The translations under genes and the position numbers were made by a program. Under the pieces are notes generated by a model. That model worked only from the letters and a program-made list of their open reading frames with translations. It searched no databases and was not told the DNA's origin. A DNA stretch of 64,000 nucleotides from Rhodanobacter sp. GTDB taxonomy: Bacteria > Pseudomonadota > Gammaproteobacteria > Xanthomonadales > Rhodanobacteraceae. The stretch spans positions 124,001 to 188,000 of the forward strand of contig JASBTI010000041.1 in assembly GCA_030148505.1 (NCBI GenBank), in the 5' to 3' direction. Below are positions 56,900 to 64,000 of this stretch, piece after piece. How positions within the stretch are numbered: the first letter of the stretch is position 1; each line of letters starts with the position of its first letter.

Positions 56900-58519
56900 A
56901 TGAGTACTCAACCCTGGTGGCGCGGCGGCGTTATCTACCAGATCTACCCACGCAGCTTTCTCGACACCAACGGTGACGGGGTGGGCGACTTGCCGGGCAT
57001 CATCGAACGGCTCGACTATGTCGCGGGTTTGGGGGTGGATGCGATCTGGATCGCACCGTTCTTCAAGTCGCCGATGGCTGACTTCGGTTATGACATCGCT
57101 GACTACCGCGACGTCGATCCGCTGTTCGGCACACTGCAGGACTTCGACCAGCTGTTGGCCAAGGCGCATGGGCTGGGATTGAAGGTGATGATCGACCAGG
57201 TGCTCAGTCACACGTCGGTCGAGCATGCGTGGTTTCGTGAGAGCCGACAGAGCCGCGACAACCCGAAAGCGGACTGGTACGTATGGGCCGATGCGAAAGC
57301 CGACGGCACACCTCCAAACAATTGGTTGTCGTTGTTTGGCGGTTGCGCGTGGCAGTGGGAGCCGCGTCGGGGGCAGTACTACTTGCACAATTTTCTGAGC
57401 TCGCAACCGGATCTCAATTTCCATCACGCCGAGGTGCGTGCGGCGGCACTCGACAGCGTGAAATTCTGGCTTGATCGCGGTGTCGACGGGTTGCGTCTGG
57501 ACGCGATCAATTTCTGCTTCCATGATCGCCAGCTGCGCGACAACCCGGCCAAGCCGTTGCAGGAACGGGTGGGGCGCGGCTTCAGCCCCGACAACCCCTA
57601 CGCCTTTCAATACCATTATTACAACAATACGCAGCCGGAAAACCTGGCGTTTCTGGAGGAGCTGCGCACCTTGCTGGATCGCTATGAGGATGTCGCTGCC
57701 CTGGGCGAGATCTCCTCCGAGGATTCCCTGGCAACGATGGCCGAGTACACCCGTGGACGGCGTCTGCACATGGGTTACAGCTTCGAGCTGTTGACCGACG
57801 ATTTCAGCGCCGCCTATATTCGCAGCACGGTGCAGAATCTTGAAGCTCAGATGCACGACGGCTGGCCGTGCTGGGCGATCTCGAACCACGATGTCGAGCG
57901 TGTGCTGAGCCGATGGGGCAACGGTGATGCGTCGCCCAAGCTGGCCAATCTGCTCACTGCGATGGTCTGCTCGTTGCGGGGCTCGGTCTGTGTCTACCAG
58001 GGCGAGGAGTTGGCGTTGACCGAGGCCGAGGTGCCTTACGAGTCGCTGAAGGATCCCTACGGCATTGCCTTCTGGCCCAACTTCAAGGGGCGCGACGGCT
58101 GCCGCACGCCGATGCCGTGGAGCGATGCCGAGCATGCCGGCTTCAGCCGTTCCAACCCCTGGCTGCCGGTACCCACAAAGCACCAGACGCTGTCGGTCAG
58201 CCAGCAGGAGGCCGATCCCAATTCGGCCTTGCGCGGATTTCGCGCCTTCATGCATTGGCGCAGGACGCAGCCCGCATTGTGCAACGGTGAAATCGAATTT
58301 CTCGATACCGCCGAGCCGGTGCTGGCGTTTGTCCGGAAACTCGATGACGACAAGGTGCTGGTGATGTTCAATCTCGCCACGGCCACGATCGACATCGAAC
58401 TGCCGCCGGGCGTGGGTACGCCGACGGTCATCGAAGGCCACGGTTTGTTGCAAGGCCAATTGCGCGGGCATCGCGTGCACTTGCCAGGCCATGCAGTGTG
58501 GTTCGCGCGCCTTGATTGA
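56900..58519 (+). CDS. Cytoplasmic GH13 alpha-glucosidase
   Basis: A 539-residue GH13 exo-acting alpha-glucosidase, without a signal peptide, that would hydrolyse imported maltooligosaccharides to glucose. It starts WWRGGVIYQIYPRSFLDTNGDGVGD. The catalytic residues are Asp201 (GLRLDAINF), Glu270 (AALGEISSED) and Asp331 (AISNHDVER). Length and motifs resemble Xanthomonas alpha-glucosidases known for maltose hydrolysis and glucosyl transfer. The ATG at 56900 has CAGGA seven bases upstream. It is divergent from the TonB receptor, with operator copy C in front. Confidence 0.93.
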   Translation: MSTQPWWRGGVIYQIYPRSFLDTNGDGVGDLPGIIERLDYVAGLGVDAIWIAPFFKSPMADFGYDIADYRDVDPLFGTLQDFDQLLAKAHGLGLKVMIDQVLSHTSVEHAWFRESRQSRDNPKADWYVWADAKADGTPPNNWLSLFGGCAWQWEPRRGQYYLHNFLSSQPDLNFHHAEVRAAALDSVKFWLDRGVDGLRLDAINFCFHDRQLRDNPAKPLQERVGRGFSPDNPYAFQYHYYNNTQPENLAFLEELRTLLDRYEDVAALGEISSEDSLATMAEYTRGRRLHMGYSFELLTDDFSAAYIRSTVQNLEAQMHDGWPCWAISNHDVERVLSRWGNGDASPKLANLLTAMVCSLRGSVCVYQGEELALTEAEVPYESLKDPYGIAFWPNFKGRDGCRTPMPWSDAEHAGFSRSNPWLPVPTKHQTLSVSQQEADPNSALRGFRAFMHWRRTQPALCNGEIEFLDTAEPVLAFVRKLDDDKVLVMFNLATATIDIELPPGVGTPTVIEGHGLLQGQLRGHRVHLPGHAVWFARLD

Positions 58520-58541
58520 GCCGGGCTCTCGCCGGCCCGCT

Positions 58542-58609
58542 GTAGCGGCCTCAGCCCGACACGGCAGCGTTCCATCGATTGCCGACCGGGCTGAGGAGAG
58601 CGTTGCTAC
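58542..58609. repeat. REP-like palindrome after the alpha-glucosidase
   Basis: A 68-base imperfect palindrome with ends GTAGC/GCTAC (58542-58546 with 58605-58609), a perfect 10-bp stem CCTCAGCCCG/CGGGCTGAGG (58549-58558 with 58587-58596) and an inner CGGCA/TGCCG. The GTAG...CTAC ends recall the element at 261-339. It lies between convergent genes and may also act as a terminator. Confidence 0.6.
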
Positions 58610-58689
58610 GTGGTGCTTACCCTGTTCCGGGGAATCGGCTTCGACACCATGACACGTGAGCACGCTGCCAGGCGACAACGACCGAGCGC

Positions 58690-59445
58690 TCAGATACCGG
58701 CGTACCACTCGTAGCCCTGATCTTCCCAGTAGCCGCCATGGCCTTCGCCGATAGTCGCGAAAGATTCCACCAGCTCGATACGGCGGATGTACTTGGCCTG
58801 CTTGTAGCCGAGCTGCCGACCCACCCGCAGTCGCAGCGGCGCGCCGTTGGCCACCGGTACCGGCTGGTCATTGAGGCCATAGGCCAATAGCGTCTGGGGA
58901 TGTCGCGCCTCGTCGAGATCCAGACTCTCGTAGTAAGGCGTACCCAAGCCCATGTTGTCGAAGCAATGGAACACCACATAGCGCGCCTGGGGTTCCACGC
59001 CGACATGGTCGAGCACCGCCGACAGCAGGGTACCTTGCCATTTGCCGATGACGCTCCAGCCTTCGACGCAATCGTGGCGGGTGATCTGGCTGCGCAGGTC
59101 GAGTGCTTTCAAGTCATCGATGGACAACGTAGTCGGTCGCGCCACCAGGCCATCCACCGACAGGCGATAGTCGCGAAACTGGTTGGCCAGCAGGGCTTGG
59201 TAGGCGGCGGCACGTGGCATCGTGGTGCCGTTGGCGCGAAACACCGCCGAGATGTCGGCTTCGCTGTATTCCCGGGCCATCGCGCTGGAAGGGGCGAGCA
59301 GGGCTTGCACGCGACGGTTCAGTCCTTCCGCGCTGCCCAGTACCTTCGGCCCCCAGCTGCTTTGCGAAATCCGGTCGCAGCCGGCCAGAACAAGGCCGGC
59401 GGCACCCATCATGGTCATGCGCAGAAACCCGCGGCGATCAGTCAT
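58690..59445 (-). CDS. Tat-exported sulfite oxidase-family molybdoenzyme
   Basis: A molybdopterin-dependent oxidoreductase of the sulfite oxidase fold (251 residues), periplasmic. The start at 59445 has AGGAG seven bases upstream. The N-terminus has a twin-arginine signal (DRRGFLRM) followed by a lipobox (LAGC, Cys23), so a Tat-exported lipoprotein is likely. The molybdenum-ligand Cys126 sits in RHDCVEGWSVIGKW; PLRLRVGRQLGYKQAKYI and the GYWEDQGYEWYAGI end fit the family. It is shorter than MsrP and its substrate is unknown. It overlaps the upstream cytochrome gene by eight bases, the probable electron partner. Confidence 0.88.
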   Translation of the reverse strand: MTDRRGFLRMTMMGAAGLVLAGCDRISQSSWGPKVLGSAEGLNRRVQALLAPSSAMAREYSEADISAVFRANGTTMPRAAAYQALLANQFRDYRLSVDGLVARPTTLSIDDLKALDLRSQITRHDCVEGWSVIGKWQGTLLSAVLDHVGVEPQARYVVFHCFDNMGLGTPYYESLDLDEARHPQTLLAYGLNDQPVPVANGAPLRLRVGRQLGYKQAKYIRRIELVESFATIGEGHGGYWEDQGYEWYAGI

Positions 59446-60355
59446 GGGGAGACTCCTGGCCGGTGATCGTCGGCGTCGATGCCGGCGGGTCATCGACGCG
59501 GAAATAGCCGGTGATCATGCCGCGCAGCTGGTTGGCCACCCCGCTGACCAGTACCTCGAAGAGATGGACCAGCACAAAGGCGACGAACGCCCAGGCGATG
59601 ACAAAGTGGATGGTGCGAGCCGACTGCCGGCCGCCTACCAGGTCGAGCACCGGCCCCAGCACGGTATCCATGCGCGGCGACATCGCTAGCCCCATCAGTA
59701 CGATGCCGGTGCCGAACACGAAGATCACCGTGAGGTAGGTCAGTCGCTGCAGAATGTTGTAGCGCAGCGCCTCGTCGCCATGCGGCTGGCTGAAATGCAG
59801 GTGATCGACAATCGACCGACCGATGCCGCGCCAATCGGATCGGGTCGGCCACAGGTCGCGTTGCAAGTGCTTGCGCGCCAGCGAATAGCCGACATAGCAG
59901 AGACCGTTCAACACGAATACCCAGGCGAAGAAAAAGTGCCAGCGTCGACCCATGGCCAGCCACGTCGGGCCGGGCACGGTCAGCCATGACGGAAAGCCGC
60001 GAACCTGCGGCAAGCCATCGCTGCCGGCGGAAACGCCGAGCACGCCGGTGGTGGTGAATTGGTGCTGCCCGATCTGGGTGATGCCGATCAGCTTGCCGGA
60101 CGCGTCCTGGCGCGCACCGAGCACCAGCAACTCTCTGCCGGGAATTGTTTTCTGCCCCCAGGACAGACTGGGATGTGCGTTGAAGATCTGCAGACCGCTG
60201 AAAAACATCACCGACAGGGCAATCACGTTGACCCAGTGCATGATGCGGATCGGCAGCTTGTGCCGGTAGACCACGCGCGACCGCCAGCGCCTGATCGGTT
60301 GAGATATAGGCTCTGCGCCAGCAACCTTCGCGACCGTCGGGTCGGGCGAAGTCAT
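59438..60355 (-). CDS. Cytochrome b561-like membrane protein
   Basis: An inner-membrane di-haem b cytochrome of 305 residues, the probable electron-transfer partner of the molybdoenzyme that overlaps its 3' end. Four or more helices carry haem-ligand histidines: IMHWVNVIALSVMFFSG, RRWHFFFAWVFVLNG, TIHFVIAWAFVAFVLVHLFE. A periplasmic loop of about 70 residues lies between helices 1 and 2. The ATG at 60355 has no strong ribosome site. The gap to modC is 217 bases. Confidence 0.88.
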   Translation of the reverse strand: MTSPDPTVAKVAGAEPISQPIRRWRSRVVYRHKLPIRIMHWVNVIALSVMFFSGLQIFNAHPSLSWGQKTIPGRELLVLGARQDASGKLIGITQIGQHQFTTTGVLGVSAGSDGLPQVRGFPSWLTVPGPTWLAMGRRWHFFFAWVFVLNGLCYVGYSLARKHLQRDLWPTRSDWRGIGRSIVDHLHFSQPHGDEALRYNILQRLTYLTVIFVFGTGIVLMGLAMSPRMDTVLGPVLDLVGGRQSARTIHFVIAWAFVAFVLVHLFEVLVSGVANQLRGMITGYFRVDDPPASTPTITGQESPHD

Positions 60356-60572
60356 CGGGGGCTACTCGCGCAAGCTGGCCGGATTCCCACGGCAGGGTAA
60401 TCGCGCTTTGTAGTGCCCATGCGGTCGTTCTCCAGGTCATTCGATTCGCGTAATGCCGGGCTTGGCGGCAGGACCGCAGCACGCGCGTTGTCGTGCCGTG
60501 GCTGGCTCGTCACCCGGGTATTCGCTGCAAGTATGCGCCCGGTTACGGCGGGGCGGTGTGCTTCGACGCCCA

Positions 60573-61652
60573 TCAGCCCAGCAAGGCGGCCGACTTGATC
60601 TGAACCCACACCTCGACGCCTGACGCCAGCTGCAGGCTCTGCCAGGAGCGCCGGCTGATGCGTGCCAGCAGCAGAGTGTCACCGGCCTGCAACCGTACCA
60701 GAAGGTAGGCCGGGGTGTCGGTTTCGGCCCTGCCGGTGACCTTGGCGCGCATCACGTTGAGGATACTGGTGGCTTCGGGTTTTCTCAGGGTCAGGCTGAC
60801 GTCACGGGCATGGATGCGGTAGCGCAAGCGGTGGCCGGAGGGTTCGGGGCGGCGCGCCACGAACAGCTGTCCACCAGGAAAGTCGAGCCGACTCAAATGA
60901 TCCGTATCGTCGTGCGCGGCGACCGTGGTGGCGACGACCACGCCCGGATCGTCGCGAAATGCCGCGGCCAGATCGAGCCGCGCCAGCATGGGTGCCAGCG
61001 GACCGCTTTGCACGCGCTGGCCGTCGCCCAGCAAGACCAGATGATCGGCCAGCTGCGCGACTTCCTCCAACGCATGGCTGACATAGATTGCCGGCACCGC
61101 GAGGGTGTCGTGCAGCCGGGCGAGGTAGGGCAGGATCTCCGCCTTGCGCGCACTGTCCAGCGCCGCCAGTGGCTCGTCCAGCAGCAATAGCCGCGGTTGG
61201 CTCATCAGTGCACGCGCGATCGCCACGCGTTGACGTTCGCCCCCGGACAAGGCCTGCGGGCGACGATCGAGCAGGGTGCCGATACCCAGCATCTCGACAA
61301 TGCCCGGGGGGTCGATACCGGTCGGCCGACCAGCACGGCGATGGCCATAGTCGAGGTTTTCGCGCACCGACAGATGCGCAAACAGGCTTGGCTCCTGAAA
61401 CACGTATCCCACAGCACGTCGGTGGGCCGGTACGAACACAGGCCGGCTCTCGTCCTGCCACACCTCCTCACCGATCGCGACATAGCCATTGGCGACACGA
61501 TCCAGTCCCGCGATGGCGCGCAGGCAACTGGTCTTGCCGCTGCCGGAGGGGCCATACAGGGCACTGATTCCCCGTGTCGGCAGGGCCAGATCGAGGTCAA
61601 GCGCGAACCCGGTGTGGCGCAAGGGGAGACGGACGTGGATGGCCTCGTCCAC
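60573..61652 (-). CDS. modC: Molybdate ABC transporter ATP-binding protein ModC
   Basis: The ATPase of the high-affinity molybdate importer, 359 residues. Walker A is GPSGSGKT (34-41), the signature LSGGERQRVAIARAL, and Walker B LLLLDEPLAALD followed by the YVSHALEEV switch region. A C-terminal TOBE/Mop-like domain (about 290-355, SILNVMRAKVTGR) may sense oxyanion. The start codon is a GTG one base after the modB stop, so translation is coupled. The Mop-type domain distinguishes ModC from sulfate or phosphate ATPases. Confidence 0.93.
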   Translation of the reverse strand: MDEAIHVRLPLRHTGFALDLDLALPTRGISALYGPSGSGKTSCLRAIAGLDRVANGYVAIGEEVWQDESRPVFVPAHRRAVGYVFQEPSLFAHLSVRENLDYGHRRAGRPTGIDPPGIVEMLGIGTLLDRRPQALSGGERQRVAIARALMSQPRLLLLDEPLAALDSARKAEILPYLARLHDTLAVPAIYVSHALEEVAQLADHLVLLGDGQRVQSGPLAPMLARLDLAAAFRDDPGVVVATTVAAHDDTDHLSRLDFPGGQLFVARRPEPSGHRLRYRIHARDVSLTLRKPEATSILNVMRAKVTGRAETDTPAYLLVRLQAGDTLLLARISRRSWQSLQLASGVEVWVQIKSAALLG

Positions 61653-61653
61653 C

Positions 61654-62328
61654 TCAGAAACTCCGCAGCCGCGGCTGGGTGCCGTAGACCGCCAGCAAGA
61701 CCAGGAACGAGAACACCATCAGGCCGCCAGCCAACGCGTGCGCCTGGCCATATTGCAAGGCCTCGACATGGTCGAATATCTGCACCGAAACCACCCGGGT
61801 GCTTTGCGGAATATTGCCACCGATCATCAGCACCACGCCGAACTCGCCTACCGTATGGGCGAAACCGAGCACGCCGGCGGTGACGAAACCACGTCGCGAC
61901 AGCGGCAGCGCCACTGAGACGAAGCGATCCAGCGGGCCGGCGCGCAGCGTCGCGGCTACTTCGAGCGGGCGCTCGCCGATCGCTTCAAACGCGTTGCGCA
62001 GCGGCTGGATCACGAATGGCATCGAGTACAGCATCGATGCGATCACCAGGCCGGGAAAGGTAAACGACAACAAGCCGATGCCAAGCGCCTGGGTGAGCGT
62101 GCCGATCGGACCGTGCGGGCCGAACGCGACCAGCAGATAAAAGCCCAGTACGGTCGGCGGCAGCACCAACGGCAGCGCAACCAGCGCCGACAGGGGGTGG
62201 CGCCAGCGCGATCGTGATCGCGCCAGCCACCAGGCCACGGGCGTGCCCAGCACAAACAGCAGCAACGTAACCGTGGTGGCCAATTTCAGGGTCAGCCAAA
62301 GGGCGGCAAGGTCGGCGGCCGACAGCAT
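61654..62328 (-). CDS. modB: Molybdate ABC transporter permease ModB
   Basis: The inner-membrane permease of the molybdate importer, 224 residues with about five helices. The EAA loop contacting ModC is [35 protein letters not shown] and [19 protein letters not shown] are typical of ModB/CysT-type permeases. It lies between modA (116-base gap) and modC (coupled). Confidence 0.93.
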   Translation of the reverse strand: MLSAADLAALWLTLKLATTVTLLLFVLGTPVAWWLARSRSRWRHPLSALVALPLVLPPTVLGFYLLVAFGPHGPIGTLTQALGIGLLSFTFPGLVIASMLYSMPFVIQPLRNAFEAIGERPLEVAATLRAGPLDRFVSVALPLSRRGFVTAGVLGFAHTVGEFGVVLMIGGNIPQSTRVVSVQIFDHVEALQYGQAHALAGGLMVFSFLVLLAVYGTQPRLRSF

Positions 62329-62444
62329 GGTGATTCAGCGTGCCAGCGTGCCAGCGAGAAACACCTGGCGATCGCTGAGTGGCGCGGGCGCATCTCCAGG
62401 CCCGACGACACCGGCCGACCGTTCCGACGCTTCGTGTCTGTTCG

Positions 62445-63224
62445 TCATTGAGCGGCGCCGGCCGACATGGGGGCGAAGCCGTACTGCTTGAGGATGGCCT
62501 GCGCCTGCGCCGAATCGATGAAGTTGGCGAATGTACGGGCCAACGGGTTGTGCGCCGCGCGACGGGTGATCACGAAGCCCTGGATCAGCGGTTTGTACAA
62601 TCGCGCCGGGATCGTTGCATAGCCACCCTTGGACGCGAAGGTCGGGTTCAACGCCAGCGATAGCGCAATGATGCCGATACGGGCATTGCCGGTGAGCGCG
62701 AACTGGGCGGTTTGTCCGATGTTTTCACCATACACCAGTTTGCCTTTGACCGCGTTCCAGACGCCGGCCGCATGCAGCGCCTGAACGGCACGTTCGCCGT
62801 ACGGTGCATGTTGCGGATTCGCCACGGCAATGCGATCGAATGAGGGCTTGGCCAAGTCGCCCAGCTTGAGTTTGCGGGCGTCCACCTCAGCGCTCCACAG
62901 CACGATCTTGCCCAAGGCATACGCTTGCGGCGTGGATGCCGTGAGCCCGGCCGTGGCCAGCTTTTGCGGGTAGGCAATATCGGCAGAGAAAAACAGGTCG
63001 AAGGGCGCGCCCTGGCGGATCTGCGTATAGAACTTGCCGGACGAACCGTAGATGACCCTCACGGTGTCCTCCGGGTGCGCTTTGCGGAAGGCCACCGTAA
63101 GGTGGTCCATGGCAAATTTCAGATCCGCCGCTGCCGCAATCGTGATCGAATCCGCGCTGGCAGGTAGCGCAGTCATGCCGAGGATCATCGGCAACAGGAG
63201 AAATTTGAGCAGGCGACGGGACAT
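62445..63224 (-). CDS. modA: Molybdate-binding periplasmic protein ModA
   Basis: The periplasmic molybdate/tungstate-binding protein, 259 residues. The signal peptide (MSRRLLKFLLLPMILGM to PASADS) is followed by the ligand-binding motifs AAADLKFAMDHL, YGSSGKFYTQIRQGAPFDLFFSAD, and VYGENIGQTAQF. Its position before modB and modC gives the standard modABC order. Only modA seems to have its own upstream region, so one transcript may cover modABC and possibly the downstream cytochrome and molybdoenzyme. I saw no clear ModE box or Moco riboswitch upstream. Confidence 0.94.
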   Translation of the reverse strand: MSRRLLKFLLLPMILGMTALPASADSITIAAAADLKFAMDHLTVAFRKAHPEDTVRVIYGSSGKFYTQIRQGAPFDLFFSADIAYPQKLATAGLTASTPQAYALGKIVLWSAEVDARKLKLGDLAKPSFDRIAVANPQHAPYGERAVQALHAAGVWNAVKGKLVYGENIGQTAQFALTGNARIGIIALSLALNPTFASKGGYATIPARLYKPLIQGFVITRRAAHNPLARTFANFIDSAQAQAILKQYGFAPMSAGAAQ

Positions 63225-63496
63225 CGGTTTTCCCAGGCTGGAGGCGTGAACACGTGGAGCGGCCAGGCAGGTTTCGCCTCTGTCCTTGCCATCGTGCGTC
63301 TGACCGACAGGATAAGTGAAAGAAGCCTGGCGGCACAGCGGATCGCCTCAGTGCCGCAGATCTCGGAGCGGCTGCGCCCCACCGTGGCTCGGGCGATGGC
63401 GTGAGAAGGGAGGGGGTGCGCAGAGGTGTTGCCGACAAGGGGCGCTTGAGGATGATCGTGACCCCGGCGCGCGGCCCCGCAAGCCGGTGCGGTGGA

Positions 63497-63679
63497 TCAG
63501 CGGCAGTCGCTGCTCGCTGCGGCACTGCACATCGAAGACGAAGCCGGCGCGTCGCCTACCCCTGGGTCGAGCGAATGGGGTATCGCGTTGGCAGAGCTCA
63601 TCGCCAGCAGCGCGAGCGCGATGCTGACGGTAATCATCGCCAGCCAGCGGCAGAGGCTGGCTACCGTAAGAGGCATCAT
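63497..63679 (-). CDS. Possible small secreted protein
   Basis: A 60-codon frame on the minus strand starts at two adjacent ATGs (63679, 63676) after GAGGAG about 12 bases upstream. It encodes a plausible signal peptide: LCRWLAMITVSIALALLAM with SSANA before IPHSLDPG. The mature part would be about 28 residues with two cysteines. I do not recognise it. A competing plus-strand frame overlaps it, so it may be chance. Confidence 0.25.
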   Translation of the reverse strand: MMPLTVASLCRWLAMITVSIALALLAMSSANAIPHSLDPGVGDAPASSSMCSAAASSDCR

Positions 63680-63821
63680 CGACCTGGATGAACTCCTCGA
63701 GTCCAGCGGACGCGACAATCTTGTGTGTGGTTGGTCCATCAAGCATTCCGATCAAGCGTGGCGCCAGGTGCATACGTCATCAAGCAAGTCTGATACCAAG
63801 TCGAGCTACCGGCGCGAATGC

Positions 63822-63837
63822 GTGATACGGATCACAA
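63822..63837. promoter_or_regulatory. CRP/Clp-like binding site
   Basis: CGTGA-TACGGA-TCACA matches the TGTGA-N6-TCACA consensus of CRP-type regulators (Clp in Xanthomonas) at nine of ten half-site positions. The target may be a gene beyond the right edge, or modA 600 bases away. Confidence 0.5.
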
Positions 63838-64000
63838 AAAAAGCTTGATCAAGCGGGGCTTGCAGCGTTTTTCGTGCCGGCAGACTGGAGTTCGCCTAGG
63901 GCGGCACGGCCTCGGCCTGGCCGAAAACTCATGCGATCAGCCGTCACGGATGGTCAGAATGTGACATTTACCCGGCTCCGCTGGGGCTACACTTTCGACT

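Larger units (their letters stand above)
63225..64000. other. 776-base region without a confident gene
   Basis: Upstream of modA and reaching the window edge. It contains the weak small open frame at 63497-63679, a CRP-like palindrome at 63822-63837, a perfect 12-bp palindrome GCTTGATCAAGC (63844-63855) and A/T-rich runs. The last 150 bases could be the promoter of a plus-strand gene beyond the window. Other open frames here lack recognisable sequence. Confidence 0.5.

Noticed and set aside
62329..62444. Short tandem repeat GCGTGCCA between modA and modB
   Set aside because: Only two copies of an eight-base unit; too short to treat as a functional repeat.
63492..63848. 118-codon plus-strand frame near the right edge
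   Set aside because: It shows no family resemblance or convincing start and runs into the CRP-like palindrome.

Overview
The window looks like chromosomal DNA of a high-G+C gammaproteobacterium of the order Xanthomonadales, most likely the Rhodanobacteraceae (Rhodanobacter/Dyella/Frateuria type). This is inferred from gene order (a kup gene between ruvA and ruvB, fmdB-aspS, bamD/rluD-pgeF-clpB), the Xanthomonas-like YebC N-terminus, several large TonB-dependent receptors, and REP-like GTAG...CTAC palindromes. It was not tested by database search.

Region 1 (1-9774) is housekeeping: the sucC 3' end and sucD with a REP-like palindrome between them, glutamine-dependent nadE, bamD divergent from rluD-pgeF-clpB (clpB with a sigma-32-like promoter), and an MFS transporter. 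Region 2 (10018-15263) holds two tandem paralogous TonB-dependent receptors on the minus strand. Region 3 (15563-32655) is a 17-kb block, all on the plus strand: fmdB-aspS, a lipase-like hydrolase, yebC-ruvC-ruvA, two tandem kup genes, ruvB-ybgC-tolQRAB-pal-cpoB, queE, queC and tRNA-Lys(UUU).

Region 4 (32970-37056), just after tRNA-Lys, is a compact four-gene archaic (Csu-like) chaperone-usher pilus locus. Region 5 (37262-58519) is accessory carbohydrate DNA. It holds a GH39 glycosidase, a minus-strand operon of three secreted amylolytic enzymes (GH13, GH31, GH13), a CPA2 antiporter, two flavin-dependent halogenases flanking a secreted beta-propeller protein, a TonB-Xanth-Caul receptor and a cytoplasmic GH13 alpha-glucosidase. 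An identical 16-bp operator-like sequence (CTGCATACGTATTCAT) lies upstream of the amylolytic operon, upstream of the receptor and upstream of the alpha-glucosidase. It points to one maltodextrin regulon: secreted enzymes degrade starch, the receptor imports oligosaccharides across the outer membrane, and the cytoplasmic enzyme finishes hydrolysis. The regulator (a LacI-family protein is the natural guess) and the inner-membrane transporter are not in the window.

Region 6 (58690-63224) is molybdenum related, all on the minus strand: modA-modB-modC, then a cytochrome b561-like membrane protein and a Tat-exported sulfite-oxidase-family molybdoenzyme. The last 776 bases hold no confident gene but include a CRP-like palindrome.

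The strongest candidates for something new are the shared 16-bp operator linking four loci, the paired halogenases within that locus, and the compact chaperone-usher cluster. Nothing here is clearly a wholly unknown system.
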